This document shows positions 9,761 through 21,400 of a stretch of 64,000 bases of DNA, one piece after another. How positions within the stretch are numbered: position 1 is the first letter of the stretch; each line of letters begins with the position of its first letter. The DNA is from Schizophyllum amplum (lineage: Eukaryota > Basidiomycota > Agaricomycetes > Agaricales > Schizophyllaceae), in contig VDMD01000045.1 in NCBI GenBank assembly GCA_007026445.1, forward strand, positions 124,001 to 188,000. The letters are read 5' to 3'. Made by a program: the position numbers and the translations under genes. The notes under the pieces were generated by a model. The model searched no databases. It was given only the letters and a program-made list of their open reading frames with translations, and had not been told where the DNA came from.

Positions 9761-12442
9761 CTAGTCGGACACACCCTTTCCAGCTGCAACTAACCGCGTA
9801 GCCGCATCCCGTACGCCCTGGTCGCTATGTTGCTGCAGTGTCCGGACCTCCCACAGCGCCGCCGACCGATTCAGCGAGTCCACCAGCGTCGGGTCGTCTA
9901 GAGCGGCGCCCAAGACGCTTCCAACACCAGATAAGCCTGCCGCCACTGTTACCTTCCGTCCTCTGATGCCGTCGTACCCGCCCACATCGTCTCCGCCGTC
10001 CCCAACGATCATTCCCTGTACTCGCATATCCCGTACGGCGAAGATGCGAACGACCTCCAGTGCCTTGACGGCAGCCGCTGCTGGCAGGACCAGACACGCA
10101 GTTGCAAGCCGTTTGGCGAAAGCCGGCACTAACGCACGCGGCGGCATGTGCTTGCCGAGCATGGTAAGGAGGAGGTTCGCGATATCGTTGGGGTTGGTGT
10201 GCGAACGTTGTGTGGACGAGTGCGGTGCCGACGCAACGTGCATAGAGAGTGGGATGATGAGGGTATACAGTCGAGTGTAGAAGTCGCTGAGATCGATGTC
10301 GAGGGCTTCACCTGGAGGCGGAGGCAAGGGTCAGAGAAATGCATGCGTGCATCGTCCATGCGTACCTTGTCCAGAGAGCAACTCGAACGCCGTGTTTATG
10401 CACAACAGTCGAACGTAAAGCTCGGCGCCTTCATCTGCAGCGTGCTCCTCAGAGTCTGATGCTCTGCGGTCAACGAGCTCCCGCAGGACAGCCATAAGGT
10501 CGCGGAAGAAATCGATGTTGACCAGATGGGCAAAGCGGGCGATACCACGTAGCGCAGCTGGTAGGAGTGGTGTGAATGTTGGCTGCTTTAATATCCGGAA
10601 ATATAGCACGAATATTAGTTTGAGAGTTTCCGTGTGCTAGAGGAATCGTCAGCAAAACAGTCACGCAGCAAGACAAATAAATCTACAATAGCCTGTCGCT
10701 CCTCGTGATCCACCACCTCTTCTGCCTCGTGCATTTCGCGTTCGATCTCCTTTCGCTCCTTTTGCGTCTTGCGCGCCTTCTTGCTCAAGTACGCCTTGTC
10801 TTGCTTCTTTCCCTTCTTTCCCTTCGCCTTGCCTTGCTGATCCGGGTCTCTATCCACTTTGCTCTGGCTTGCCCTGACGGACCCCAGTTCCCGCATAAGG
10901 CGGAGATTCGTCAGGCATTCAAGCGCATTGGGGTGCACCTGGAAGTGCTTCTCCTTCACCATGCGGTTCAGCAGGCGCACGATCTCCAGAGAAGGCGTGC
11001 CCGACTGGTCCGCGCGGAAGACAATGTTGATGGTCGACCGGCAGAGGTCGGAGGACGCGTCCCAGGATTTTTTGCTCAGGCGCGCCACGATGCAGCTCAT
11101 GAGGTTCGTGCGGAAGTTAAAATGTGTGACCTCTTTGAGCAGCGTGCACATGGATTGCAATGACACCTCGGCCAAGTCGGAACGGGCTGGACGTGCGGTG
11201 AGAAGAGCTGCATGATTCAGGCCATTATACGTACCTTTTATCTCAGCCTCCAGAGCGCGAAGGTACATCTGGTACACGCCCACGAGCCCCTGCTCAAACT
11301 CGCGCTGGCGGGAAACTTGTTGGCTGACCTTCTCGGATTTCTCCTTCTCCGTAAGCGCACGTATGCGGTAGCCGGGAATGACGTCCTTGAATACGGCGAG
11401 TTGAGAGAGAATGGCGAGTTTGCGTATGATGGGGTCATTGCGAACGGGCGCGGACTGCGATGGAGTGGTGATATCGGGCAGGGAGAAGCTATGAAGGCGC
11501 TTGAGAAGACCGAGCTATAATCTGAAGTTAGAGTCGAAAGAAAACGAATGAAGCGTGAATGGACGAACACTGTTCTCCGGTTCGGCCACGATATCTTGAC
11601 AGATGCCTGCTATCTGATCCTTTGCCAGCTGCAGGCGAGCTTTGCGCGATTTTGTGGAAATCACGTCCGCGACGGCAGGACGGCCGAATCGAGCAGCAGT
11701 AGCAACATCATTTGCCAGGGGTCTCGGGAGTGGCTCGCGCTCCTCTTCGTCTGAAGACTCTTGCGCGTCTTCGCCAGATGATAAAGGAGCCATGGGCTGC
11801 GCGCCAGTCTTTTGCACGCGTCCATCAGCAAGCTTGATGGGTAAACGCGAGATGCCGCTAGACTCGCTTGTCGGCTTGAATGCGGTGCGGGGGGCGGCTT
11901 CATAGGGCATTTCGGCATCAGAGTCAGAGTCTATGAGGCTCTCGTCGTCGTCCTCGTCGTCCTCGGCCATGTCCGAGCTCCAGGCTCCTCCATCATCGGG
12001 CTCGCCATCAGAATCAACGGGGGGTAGATCGTCGTCCAAAACTTTCTTTGGGCGTTGTGGCTTGTGTAAATCGTGCAGGCGTTGCGTTTCCCCCTTGCTC
12101 CTGCAAGAAATCAGAGTCCGAGGGAGCGAGGTAGCGCGCAACGCACCGTGCTATTGCTTTCGTGTCAAGTGTCGTCAAGAAGCTAGCTGCCTGTCCATAG
12201 GCATCTACGAGCTCAACGTCCTCTTCAGAGACATCGGAAGCACTGCCATCGTTGGCGGTAGGCGCGAGGGGAACTGTCTTGCGTTCGGATGCCTTGATTT
12301 TCTTGGGAACGTCCTTACTGGGCTTCCCACTCAGCTTGCGTTTCTTTGCTGGTGCCTTCAATAGTCAGATATAGACAAGTTCATGATAAGTTCCACATAC
12401 ATTGCTCGCAGGAGCTGCGCGCTTTTTGGTGTGTGCTGCCAT
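9761..12442 (-). CDS. NOC3: Nucleolar complex protein 3 (Noc3)
   Basis: Noc3 works with Noc2 in moving pre-60S particles from nucleolus to nucleoplasm, and in yeast also supports pre-replication complex assembly. Seven exons (12442-12401, 12355-12147, 12100-11569, 11514-11235, 11186-10687, 10636-10366, 10311-9761) sum exactly to 794 residues. The N-terminus is basic and acidic (PAKKRKLSGK, then Asp/Glu/Ser-rich). Next come the Noc3 helical region (VYQMYLRALEAEIKG, SLQSMCTLLKEVTHFNFR) and a Lys-rich insert (GKAKGKKGKKQDK). The CBF/Noc domain carries TLKLIFVLYFRILKQPTF, GIARFAHLVNIDFF and DLSDFYTRLYTLI. No frame breaks. It is divergent from the acyl-CoA dehydrogenase gene. Confidence 0.93.
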
Positions 12443-12881
12443 GACCAGGGCTCTGAGAAGTGAAGTGATGATGGGTCGCCGATCACAAAATCGGATCGCG
12501 TGCGAGCCGCGTGGCTCGGTAATTCCGGTCCGTCTCAGCAGGCATCTCTGACTCCGATGACTCCGATGAGTCTCTGCGCTGCGAGACTGCCGTCCTCGGA
12601 CTCCTCCTCCGTCCTGCAACCGGATAAAATTCAATAGAGCGCCGCCCAGATTCAGATGCTCGAGTTACTTATATCGCATGTCCGCTGTTGTGGAGAAATG
12701 CTCCTCCATCTCGAGGGATTGTTGAATGGTCGCGCTCCCAGGATCAGCAAGTGACCAATGAGATTCGCCCCAGTAAGTAAGCGCCGAGGGGAATCACATG
12801 TGGCTCTACAGTACTTAGCTGCTCTTGACCCCACATCATCTGTCCGGCAACACCGGCCGTCTACACTTGCATCCACTTCCC
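12443..12881. promoter_or_regulatory. Divergent upstream region, NOC3 / cytochrome b5-ACAD
   Basis: This 439-base gap separates two start codons pointing away from each other, so it must contain both promoters. I see no ORF with coding character. No single element is confidently assigned. Confidence 0.5.
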
Positions 12882-15160
12882 ATGGCTACCAAGGAGCTCC
12901 AGCAATTCACTCGCGACGAAGTCGCAAAGGTGCGCGAACGTCCTCGTTCCATGTGCAGCTGTTTACCCGAGTCGCGTAGCATAACAAGGATGGAGACCTC
13001 GTACGTCCCTCGCATGTATGTCTCGTAGTCTGCTGCTCACCGTTCACGCAGTGGATAGTCGTAGACGCCAAAGTGTACGACCTCACAAAGTTCAAGGACT
13101 TTCATCCAGGTGGTGCCTCAGTCCTCCTGGACCCAGAGATTGGTGCGTGCCCCACACTTCGGCGCGACGCGATGCTCATAAGGCAGGCAGCTGGCCAGGA
13201 TGCAACCGATGCCTTTTACTCCCTTCACCGCCATGAAGTCATCGCGAACCCCAAGGCCAAGCGCCTGCAGATCGGCACCATAGCAGGCGAGGAAAGCATC
13301 TGCACAGACAGCTTCTTGCGCGGCGAGCCCAGCCAGGTGCCCTACGCAGAGCCCACCTGGCTGGCAAAGGGCTATCAGAGCCCGTACTACACGGAGGTGC
13401 GCTGCCCTTGCCCTTGATGGCGAGCGAGCACCTATTCACTCACGCCTAATTCCAGAACCACCGCCAATTCCAAAAGGCCGTGCGTGTGTTCTGCGAGAAG
13501 TACATCATTCCGGACGCACAGGCGCGGGAGGAGGATGGCAAGCGCCCGAGCCAGTTGGTGCTTGACAAGATGGCGTGCGTAGACAAGGACCTGTCGCGAT
13601 CGTACGGCTGCTGACAAGTACACCAGTGAAGTTAACTTACATGCAATGCGCATGGGACCTGGCAAGCACCTCCGCGGGCTAACCTTGATGAATGGTCTCG
13701 TCAAACCAGAAGAGTTTGACTATTTCCACGAGGTACATTGCCTCCCGTCTCCCTGATCCTGCTTTCTCACCAACTTCCTCAGCTCATTATCACGCAAGAA
13801 ATCGTTCGTTGTGGCGCTCGCGGATATGGCGACGGTCTGCTTGGGGGAAAGGTCATCGGCCTTCCCCCTGTCCTCAACTTTGGGTCCGACGCGCTCAAAG
13901 CGAAGGTCGTGCCGGAGGTGCTCCAGGCGAAAAAGTTTATTTGCCTCGCCATTTCCGAAGCGCAGGCAGGCTCTGACGTCTTTGGGCTGCAAACGACAGC
14001 CGTGAAGAGCGAGGACGGGAAGGAGTGGATTATCAACGGAACGAAGAAATGGATCACCAACGGCACCTTTGCAGATTATTTCACTGTGGGGTGCAAGACG
14101 GAGGTAAGTTCGCCATATCGGGTGGCAGAGATAGCCGGATTCTTACCACTCGGATTATAGGATGGCTTCACAGTCATTCTCGTGGAACGTGGACCCGGCG
14201 TCGAGACGCGGCATATCAAGACAAGTTACTCTGCTGCAGCCGGAACGGCGTTCATCACCCTTGAGAGTAGGTGCTGCTTACATATCTTCGTGGTCTTGCT
14301 CAACACATGTATGACCAGATGTACGCGTACCCGTCGAAAACACTCTCGGCGAGGAAGGCGGTGGAATTTTTGTCATGCTCAGGTGCGTACGCCGTCTCCA
14401 CATCAGAAATGACCCAACGCACCTAACTTACTTTAGCAACTTTAATCACGAGCGCTGGGTGATGTGCTGCTCTTCTGCCCGGAGTCAGCGTGGTATTGGT
14501 TAGTACAGGGCTGGCAACGTCTGACGCTACGATTGACTTGACTTTTCACCGCCAGTGGAGGAATGCTTGAAATGGTGTACCCAGCGCAAAGCCTTCGGCA
14601 AGCCCCTACATGCCCAGGCGGTCATCCGGAACAAGCTCGCGGCGATGATATCCAAGTCCGAGAGCGTGCAGAACTGGCTGGAGAACATCACATACCAAAT
14701 GTGCAACATGTCGTATGGGCAGCAGGCAAGTAAACTTGCAGGGTGAGTATGGGGTTCAAATCTGTCGCACGGCGGCGGTTTGTCGTCGTGTACCAGATTA
14801 ACTCTTGCTCACACTGCGTTTTAGCCAAATTGCTTCCTCAAGTCGTACTCGACATCATGCGCGCAGGATACGGCGCGCGATGCAGTGCAGATCTTCGGTG
14901 GGCGAGGCGTTAGCAAGACCGGGATGGGGAAGCTGATCGAGCATGTATGCCGCACGCCCTCTTTATTCTGGCTTGAGAATCTGCTGATGAAGTGTTACAG
15001 TATCACCGGGTCATTGCCTTCGATGCTTTGCTAGGAGGCGCGGAGGACGTGTTGAGCGACCTTGGGGTGAGGCAGGCGCTAAGGCAGATGCCTCCAGGTG
15101 AGTGTGTCCAATGGCGTGGGTAGGCTGGTACTGACTATGAGCGTAGGTGCGAAGCTGTAG
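12882..15160 (+). CDS. Cytochrome b5 domain / acyl-CoA dehydrogenase fusion
   Basis: Fourteen exons: 12882-12929, 12980-13000, 13052-13142, 13191-13396, 13456-13574, 13627-13732, 13783-14103, 14161-14266, 14319-14382, 14437-14498, 14556-14742, 14825-14944, 15001-15097, 15147-15160; about 520 residues. Residues 1-90 are a cytochrome b5 domain: FTRDEVAKHNKDGDL, then DFHPGGASVLLD with the haem-ligand His in HPGG and the second His in YSLHRHEV. The rest is a complete acyl-CoA dehydrogenase: EIVRCGARGYGDGLLGGK, CLAISEAQAGSDVFGLQT, WITNGTFADYFTVGCKT, RKAFGKPLHAQAVIRNKLA, DAVQIFGGRGVSKTGMGKL. The position of the usual Tyr-Glu-Gly catalytic stretch reads LLGGAED. Exon lengths fall one base short; conserved LAG-QIAFLKSYST needs GCCTTCC where 14833 has GCTTCC, so a one-base loss is likely. 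Substrate unknown. Confidence 0.88.
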
Positions 15161-15450
15161 GTGGGCTGCTGCTCGGTCGAGCGGGAAAGGAGCAGCACGA
15201 AGTTCGTGCTGCTTTTGGATAATTAGCGGATGATCTATACGAACAGGATGATTGTAATTATATGCCTATATCCAATATGTCTGCTTTGCTGTGTCGGCTT
15301 GCAAGGTGACTGGCCGATGGTTCATCTCCTGTGTTGAAACGTTGAAGTCTTTGCGTTGGGTGGCGTGGGAGCCCCGGCTATACGGCCCGCGCTTCCATTG
15401 TCGACGCGTCGACGCGCTCTTGCTGTCTTTCGCATTTATGCATCTTCGCC

Positions 15451-18270
15451 ATGACGGCGCCCAAGTATATTTCCTCCAGACAGCACGCGATTCGGCCCCA
15501 TCACATCAATCTCTTGATTGTCATCGAGAGAATCTTTTCATCTCGTGAGAATGAGCTGCCGTCCGACTTCGTCTTACACGCATACCGTGTCTTGTTGAAG
15601 GAGATATCCGAGGTGCGGGCTAGGTTGTGCCATGAAGGAGGAGGGGCTTAATGCTCTTGCATGATCCGGCAGGTTGCGCAACCGCGATCGCACGAGGAGC
15701 TTATGGATGCGCTGAGGGACTGGCCAGGAAAAGGCGATCGTGTCGCGGTGAAGGCGTGGATGTGGGCTACGTCGGTCAAGGTACGTGGTTTTGCTACAGG
15801 TACTGAGATGCCACTTAGTGTGAACAGTATCAGAGCTTTAAGTCAGCGGAGGTGCTTAACGACTTCATGAAGCGTATGCTGGCCTATCATCGTTGCGCCA
15901 CCCCACCTCATGCATCACTTCCATGCAGGCATCTCGGGCTTTGCAAAGAGCTCAATCGACGATGGCGAAGATGAGGTGAGCGTGTATCTCATCTTGGTTA
16001 TATCTCTTACTAATGCTTTCAAGAGACCAGCTACATTCTGGTATGCATGGCATCTCAGGCGCTACACCCTAGCTAAATCTCAGTCCCCTTTCTCTCAGGC
16101 TCGCCGGTCCATTTTCGGCTTCTTTTGTCGTCGCATGTGGGTATCATACATCAAGCTCTCCTCGACCGGTGTTGCGCGGCTGCAGAGCGCGCATCAAGCG
16201 TGGTGTACGAGTGGCGCGCAGGACGGTTACGAGAACATGGAGAAAACCTTCCTGAGCAATAGCAGTACGCTCTTGTTCAAGACTCCGGATGACAACCGCA
16301 CGTACGCAGTACATGATCCGATGGAAGTGTACGTCTGGCCAGTTTTGTCGCTCGATATCGACCGGGAACGCTGACGCGAGTATGAAGAGCGGAGAAAGGC
16401 CTCGTCGTGGGCGAAATCATGACTACGACAGAGCAGCTGCATCAGTTCTTCAATCAGAGGTTTCACGAAGGGAACCAATCGTGAGCTCAGTGATTAACTG
16501 CGAAGACAATCGTTGATCAAGTCCTACAGTGGCTTGCGACAACATGACGCGCTCGCTAACGCGAGAGCGCACTTCTTGCGCGGCGAGTATGGAACATGCC
16601 AGAGGGTATGTCCTAAACAATCTGACTGCTAGTTGCGCTCATACATGCGGCATACAGTATCTCGCGGATTGTATCCCATTAGCGCGAACCGTCGGCGACA
16701 AGTTGACGCTTCAAGCCGCCCTTGGGTGCGTGAAAGAGCTTGCCATCACAATTAGAAACTCGCTCATACGAATGTCAGATTGCAACGACGGCTTCCACTG
16801 AAGGACGAAGAAGATCGTCCTCCGCTGAACGACATACAGCCCCATCTACACCCCTTTGAAGTCCTTGCTGACGTAAAAAAGCTGATGAACGAGCAACATG
16901 TCTGTCGCCATCTTCTTTTTTGCAACTGCAATGGCTGACAGACCTTCAGGGCCAGCCTCTGTTTGTCTCCTTCCGCCGGATAGTGGAGGCCATGGCTCTC
17001 TTCGACCAATGGATTGATCAGCACAGAGAATACTTTATACCAGCGGAACAGCAGGGATCACATGCGATGCAATCAGTCGTATGGAACGCTGCTGGGTGCG
17101 CGCAGCTCTCTGCGCTGGAAGAGAATACTGTCATCGCTTTCACGGATGTTGGCGGTGCGGACAACAACCGTATTACGATGTTCTTGAACAGGGCGTACAA
17201 GGTGTGTCCCCGTTGTGCGTGACGTTGAGCTCCGTACGATGAAGCCCGCAGATCGCTCGTCAGGGAAAGTACGACGAGGCTTTGGCATCGTTGCTGGAGC
17301 CGAACGTGTGGCGTGGTCTAGCGATGCACGATTACACTTCGTGGGCGCATGAGATATGGCATATATTGGCGTTGCGCGCAACTCGAAGGTAAGTGTACTT
17401 GTGCAAAATTTTGCAGACTCCTGCTCATCACGCTATTTCAAGAGGCCAAATGCACATGTATTATGATTTTCTCAAGCCTCGAACCCCCCCTGGCCGGTTT
17501 AATCCACGAAATTATATCATGGATGCGCCGTTCACCAAGAAGACCAAGATGCTTGATAATCTGCTGCATGTTCTTTCAATGCGCGTACGTACCAATCCCC
17601 CGATTTTTCATCGTTATTTGTTCATGGACAATTATAGGCTGTCGATCAGGCGTCGTACACCATGGACAATCTGTTGGCAGCATTGTGGCATTCAGAGTTC
17701 CTGGGGCATATGAGCTTGCATCGACCAGCAATCATGTTGCTTGCGGATGTCTCGCTGGAGTTTAATATGGCGAGACGTAGCAAGAGGTTGATGGAGGAGA
17801 TCATGCCACAGGCAAGTCATCGCATCGTTCCATCCCGTGTCCACTCTGCTACAACTCATTCAGGTCATGAACGGGGACGACATCGAGCAACGCGCTTTCG
17901 CGTGCTTCACACTTGCGCGATGTACCATTGCAGAGGGAGGCAGCACAGGTAGGTGCTCCTTCATGTATAGCATGCGCATTGCGGCTGACGGTTGGCAGAG
18001 CAATCGCTACGCAACGCTGTTCAATGGCTGCCACGAGCGGAAGAGGACTACAAAACATTGCAGATGTATCAAGCGACGATGGACGTGCAATATTTGACTT
18101 CAGTGATTTATCACAATCTGGACATGGTCGCTGAACGCGATGCGGCGGCGGATCGGCACGCGGCTACCGCGAGGGAGTTTGCTCGGCAGGAGGACATCTT
18201 GGTGGACAGGGAGACGGAGGAGATATTGGATGTCGTGGCGTCAATAGGAGGTACTCTTGCGGCGCGATAA
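15451..18270 (+). CDS. APC5: Anaphase-promoting complex subunit 5
   Basis: Apc5 is a TPR scaffold subunit of the APC/C, the ubiquitin ligase that triggers anaphase. About 18 exons. The N-terminal domain has RPHHINLLIVIERIFSSREN, PRSHEELMDALRDWP and FGFFCRRMWVSYIKLSSTGV. TPR-like repeats follow: ALANARAHFLRGEYGTCQR, LNDIQPHLHPFEVLADVKKL, RITMFLNRAYK, ARQGKYDEALASLLEPNVW, LHRPAIMLLADVSLEFN, IEQRAFACFTLARCTIAEGG. Exon 5 is only 15 bases (16026-16040). The frame survives every splice I traced, so no break is evident. It lies 290 bases after the dehydrogenase and 171 before the TOG gene, same strand. Identification rests on overall pattern and the characteristic N-terminal domain. Confidence 0.85.
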
Positions 18271-18441
18271 ACATACAGTAATACTAATAGCTGCCATCTC
18301 AATCCGCGAGTCGGACGCGTCGCGGCAGACGCGTGTTGAGTTTTGACACGTGATCCGGACCGCGTGCCAATTTCGCCCTGTGCGATGGGCGTCTTGCTCT
18401 CTTGATCCAGCCCGTCGTCTTCTCCGCATCCTCATTTCGCG

Positions 18442-21400
18442 ATGGACGGGCCAGCCCCGGAAGAGGACTTCTCCTCGATACCCATATTCGAGCGGCTGGT
18501 GCACAAGAACTGGAAAGCACGCGTCAACGCATATGAAGCCCTCGTCAAGGCGTTCCAAAGTTCGGCATCCGACGAGGATCCGGTCTTCAAACCCTACGTC
18601 GGCAATAGTGATCTGCTCAAGAAGATAGCAACGGATTCGAACGTGGTCGCGCAGGAGAAAGGAGTGGAGTCTCTGGTGGCCCTCGTCAAGTTCGCGGGCG
18701 AAGCGGCGTCGCGAACGCGCGAGACGGTTGTGCCCGCTCTCGTAGACAAGTCCTTCGGCTCAACACGCGCAGGGACGAGGGCCCATGCGGTTGAACTTGC
18801 CTTGCAGTATGTGGAGGTGGAGAATGCGGGAGCTGGGGTGGTGGTATGTGGTCGTGACTCGCCCGATGTCAGTTGCTCACTTGTATGTAGGCGGATATCT
18901 TGCCAGGTCTCGGTGCAAAGCAGCCAAAGACTGTAGCAGGATGCATAACTGCAATAAGGGAGATTGTGCGGTGCGTTGTCAATCCAATACTCTGCGTTCT
19001 GTGGCTTATGTTTCCCCAGGTGCTTCGGTGTGCAAGTGACGCCACCCCAGCAAATCATGAAGGCGTTGTCGAAGATGTTCGGTCATACGGACAAGACTGT
19101 GCGCGCTGAAGGAACTACACTCGTGCATACACTCTACCAGTATATCGGTGCTGGGATCGAGCCCGCACTTGCCGATCTCAAGCCGGTCCAAGTCAAGGAA
19201 TTGCATGAAGCATTCGAAGCGTTGGAGAAGGATGGCAAAGGGAAGGGGACCTTGAAGCCGGAGCGCATGACGCGCGCTCACGCTCGCGAGGCAGAAGCTG
19301 CAGCAGAGGCAGGCGAAGAGGCACCAGAAGACGAGGAAGATGCAGGTGCGTACGCAAGTCTGCAACCTAGTACAGTCGGTTGATATCGTCTTAGACACAG
19401 CACTGGATGACCCGCGTGCCTTCGCGGAGGTCGTGGATGTTATATCCAAGCTCCCTCCCTCGTGGCAAGGTCCCTTGGGCTCGTCGAAGTGGAAGGAGAG
19501 GAAGGAAGTATTGGATGCCATGGCTGAGCTTTTCGCCGCAACTCCTCGTATCAAAGACGCCCAAGAACTAGGAGAGGTCGCTAGAGCTCTGGCTCTGCGC
19601 ATACAATCCGACGCAAATGTCGCCTGCGTGCAGACAGCGGCGGCTGCCATGGAACATCTTGCGAAGGGTGTGATGGCCCCGTTCGGCCGCTTCAGGGAAA
19701 CTATCGTTCCTCCCATGATCGAGCGCCTGAAGGAGAGAAAGGCGGCCGTCACTGACGCGATTGGTGCATCTTTGGACGCGGTTTTCACCACGGCAAGTCT
19801 CGTACATAGCTCTCGTTCCTGTATAGCTGACACCTCGACAGACTACCTTGCCCGACATTATCCCGGACCTGAACGCGGGTCTGACCCACAAGAACCCTCA
19901 GGTGAAAGAAGGAACGTTGAAGTTCCTCGGCCGGTGTCTATCAACGGCGACCACTCCTATACAGCCAGCGCAGATCAAGCCACTAGCAGAGACTCTGGCC
20001 GTCCTGATGGAAGACAGTTTCGCGGGCGCTCGCGACGAAGCCGCCGTATGCTGCGGTACATTGATGAAGATGGTCGGGGAAAGGCCGCTGAACCCTATCA
20101 TGGACGGTATGGCGGACGTTCGGAAGGTCAAGGTCAAAGAGGCTTTCGAGAAAGCAACTGTGAAGAGCAAGGCCGGTAGTGGTGCTCCCAAGCCGTCTAC
20201 TGCGGCGGCACCGCCGGCTGCTGCGCCGAAGAAGAAGCCCGCCGGAAAGCCCGCCGCAAAGCCAGCAGCTTCCGCTGTCGCGGAAGATGAACCTGCACCC
20301 CCGCCCAAGAAGGTAGCAAAGCCTCCAGCTCGACTTGCGGTACGCCCTCAACTTCTCTCTATTGGCACAACACTCACAACACAATTAGGCCAAGAAGCCT
20401 GCTGCCGCAGGCGGAGATTCTGCACCGGCTTCTGCCGCCCCTGCAGTCAAGAAACTCCCTCCTTCTGCCGCTCCTAAGTCGTCCAAGCCACCCCCACCTG
20501 CCCCTGCAGGTGCTCTCGACAACTTCAAGTACAAGCACACGCCGGAAGACGCAGAAGCTCTTGCCGCCGATATGATACCCTCCAACTTGCTGGCGGGCTT
20601 CGCCGATTCCAACTGGAAGACTCGTATAGCGGCCCTTGACGATATGGATGCTTGGCTGAACGACGCCATCGAAGGCCTCGATGCTGAAGTACTTGTGCGG
20701 GCCTTGGCAAAGAAGGGCTGGTCGGAGAAGAACTTTCAAGTTTCGGCGAAGATGTTCGGAATATTCGCACGCCTCGCAGAGCAATGCCCCTCCTTCGGTC
20801 GATCCTGCATCGCTCTATGTACTGGGCACATGTCCGAGAAGCTTGGCGACTTGAAGCTGAAGAAGCCTGCCGGTGACGGTCTGATGGCGTTCGCGGAGAA
20901 GACTTCCTTGCAGTTTGTACTCAACCAAGGTTAGCACACTTACACGTTCCACTGCTATCCACTCACTCTAGTCGCAGCGTACGACCCTTTGTCCAAGCAG
21001 AAAGCTCCGAAAGTTCTGGCGGACGCTATCGCGTGGATTGGCACAGCATTGACAGAATTCGGCATCGCTGGCGTATCATTGCGCAGTCTCATCGACTTTT
21101 TGAAGACGGCTCTGAGCAATTCCAACGCCGCTGTGCGTACGAGTGCCACGAAGACTCTCGTTACGGTCAGACTGTTCGCCGGGTCCAGTGAGTCAACGTG
21201 TGCGCTTTAGACGTGCGAGTGGCTGATGATATTACTAGGTATCAAAGATCTCCTTGAGGACCTGAACCCTCAGCTGCTCAACACCATCAACTCCGAATTC
21301 GACAAGGTCGAGGGTACCCCCGCGCCTGAACCTACTCGAACATCAGTCGACGTGTCCCAGATGGCGGCAGCACCTGCTGGAGGCAAAGGCGGCGCTGCCC

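Noticed and set aside
14740..14775. GGTTCAAATC resembling a tRNA B box
   Set aside because: It sits in an intron, and no cloverleaf or A box is found at the right distance.
14700..14830. GC-AG intron starting at about 14724 (GCAAGT) as a way to avoid the break in the acyl-CoA dehydrogenase
   Set aside because: It would remove the conserved SKLAG segment; a one-base loss at about 14833 explains both sides better and fits the total exon length.
19006..19833. 275-residue open frame on the minus strand
   Set aside because: It is opposite TOG-domain exons of the Stu2-like gene and crosses their introns; a shadow frame.
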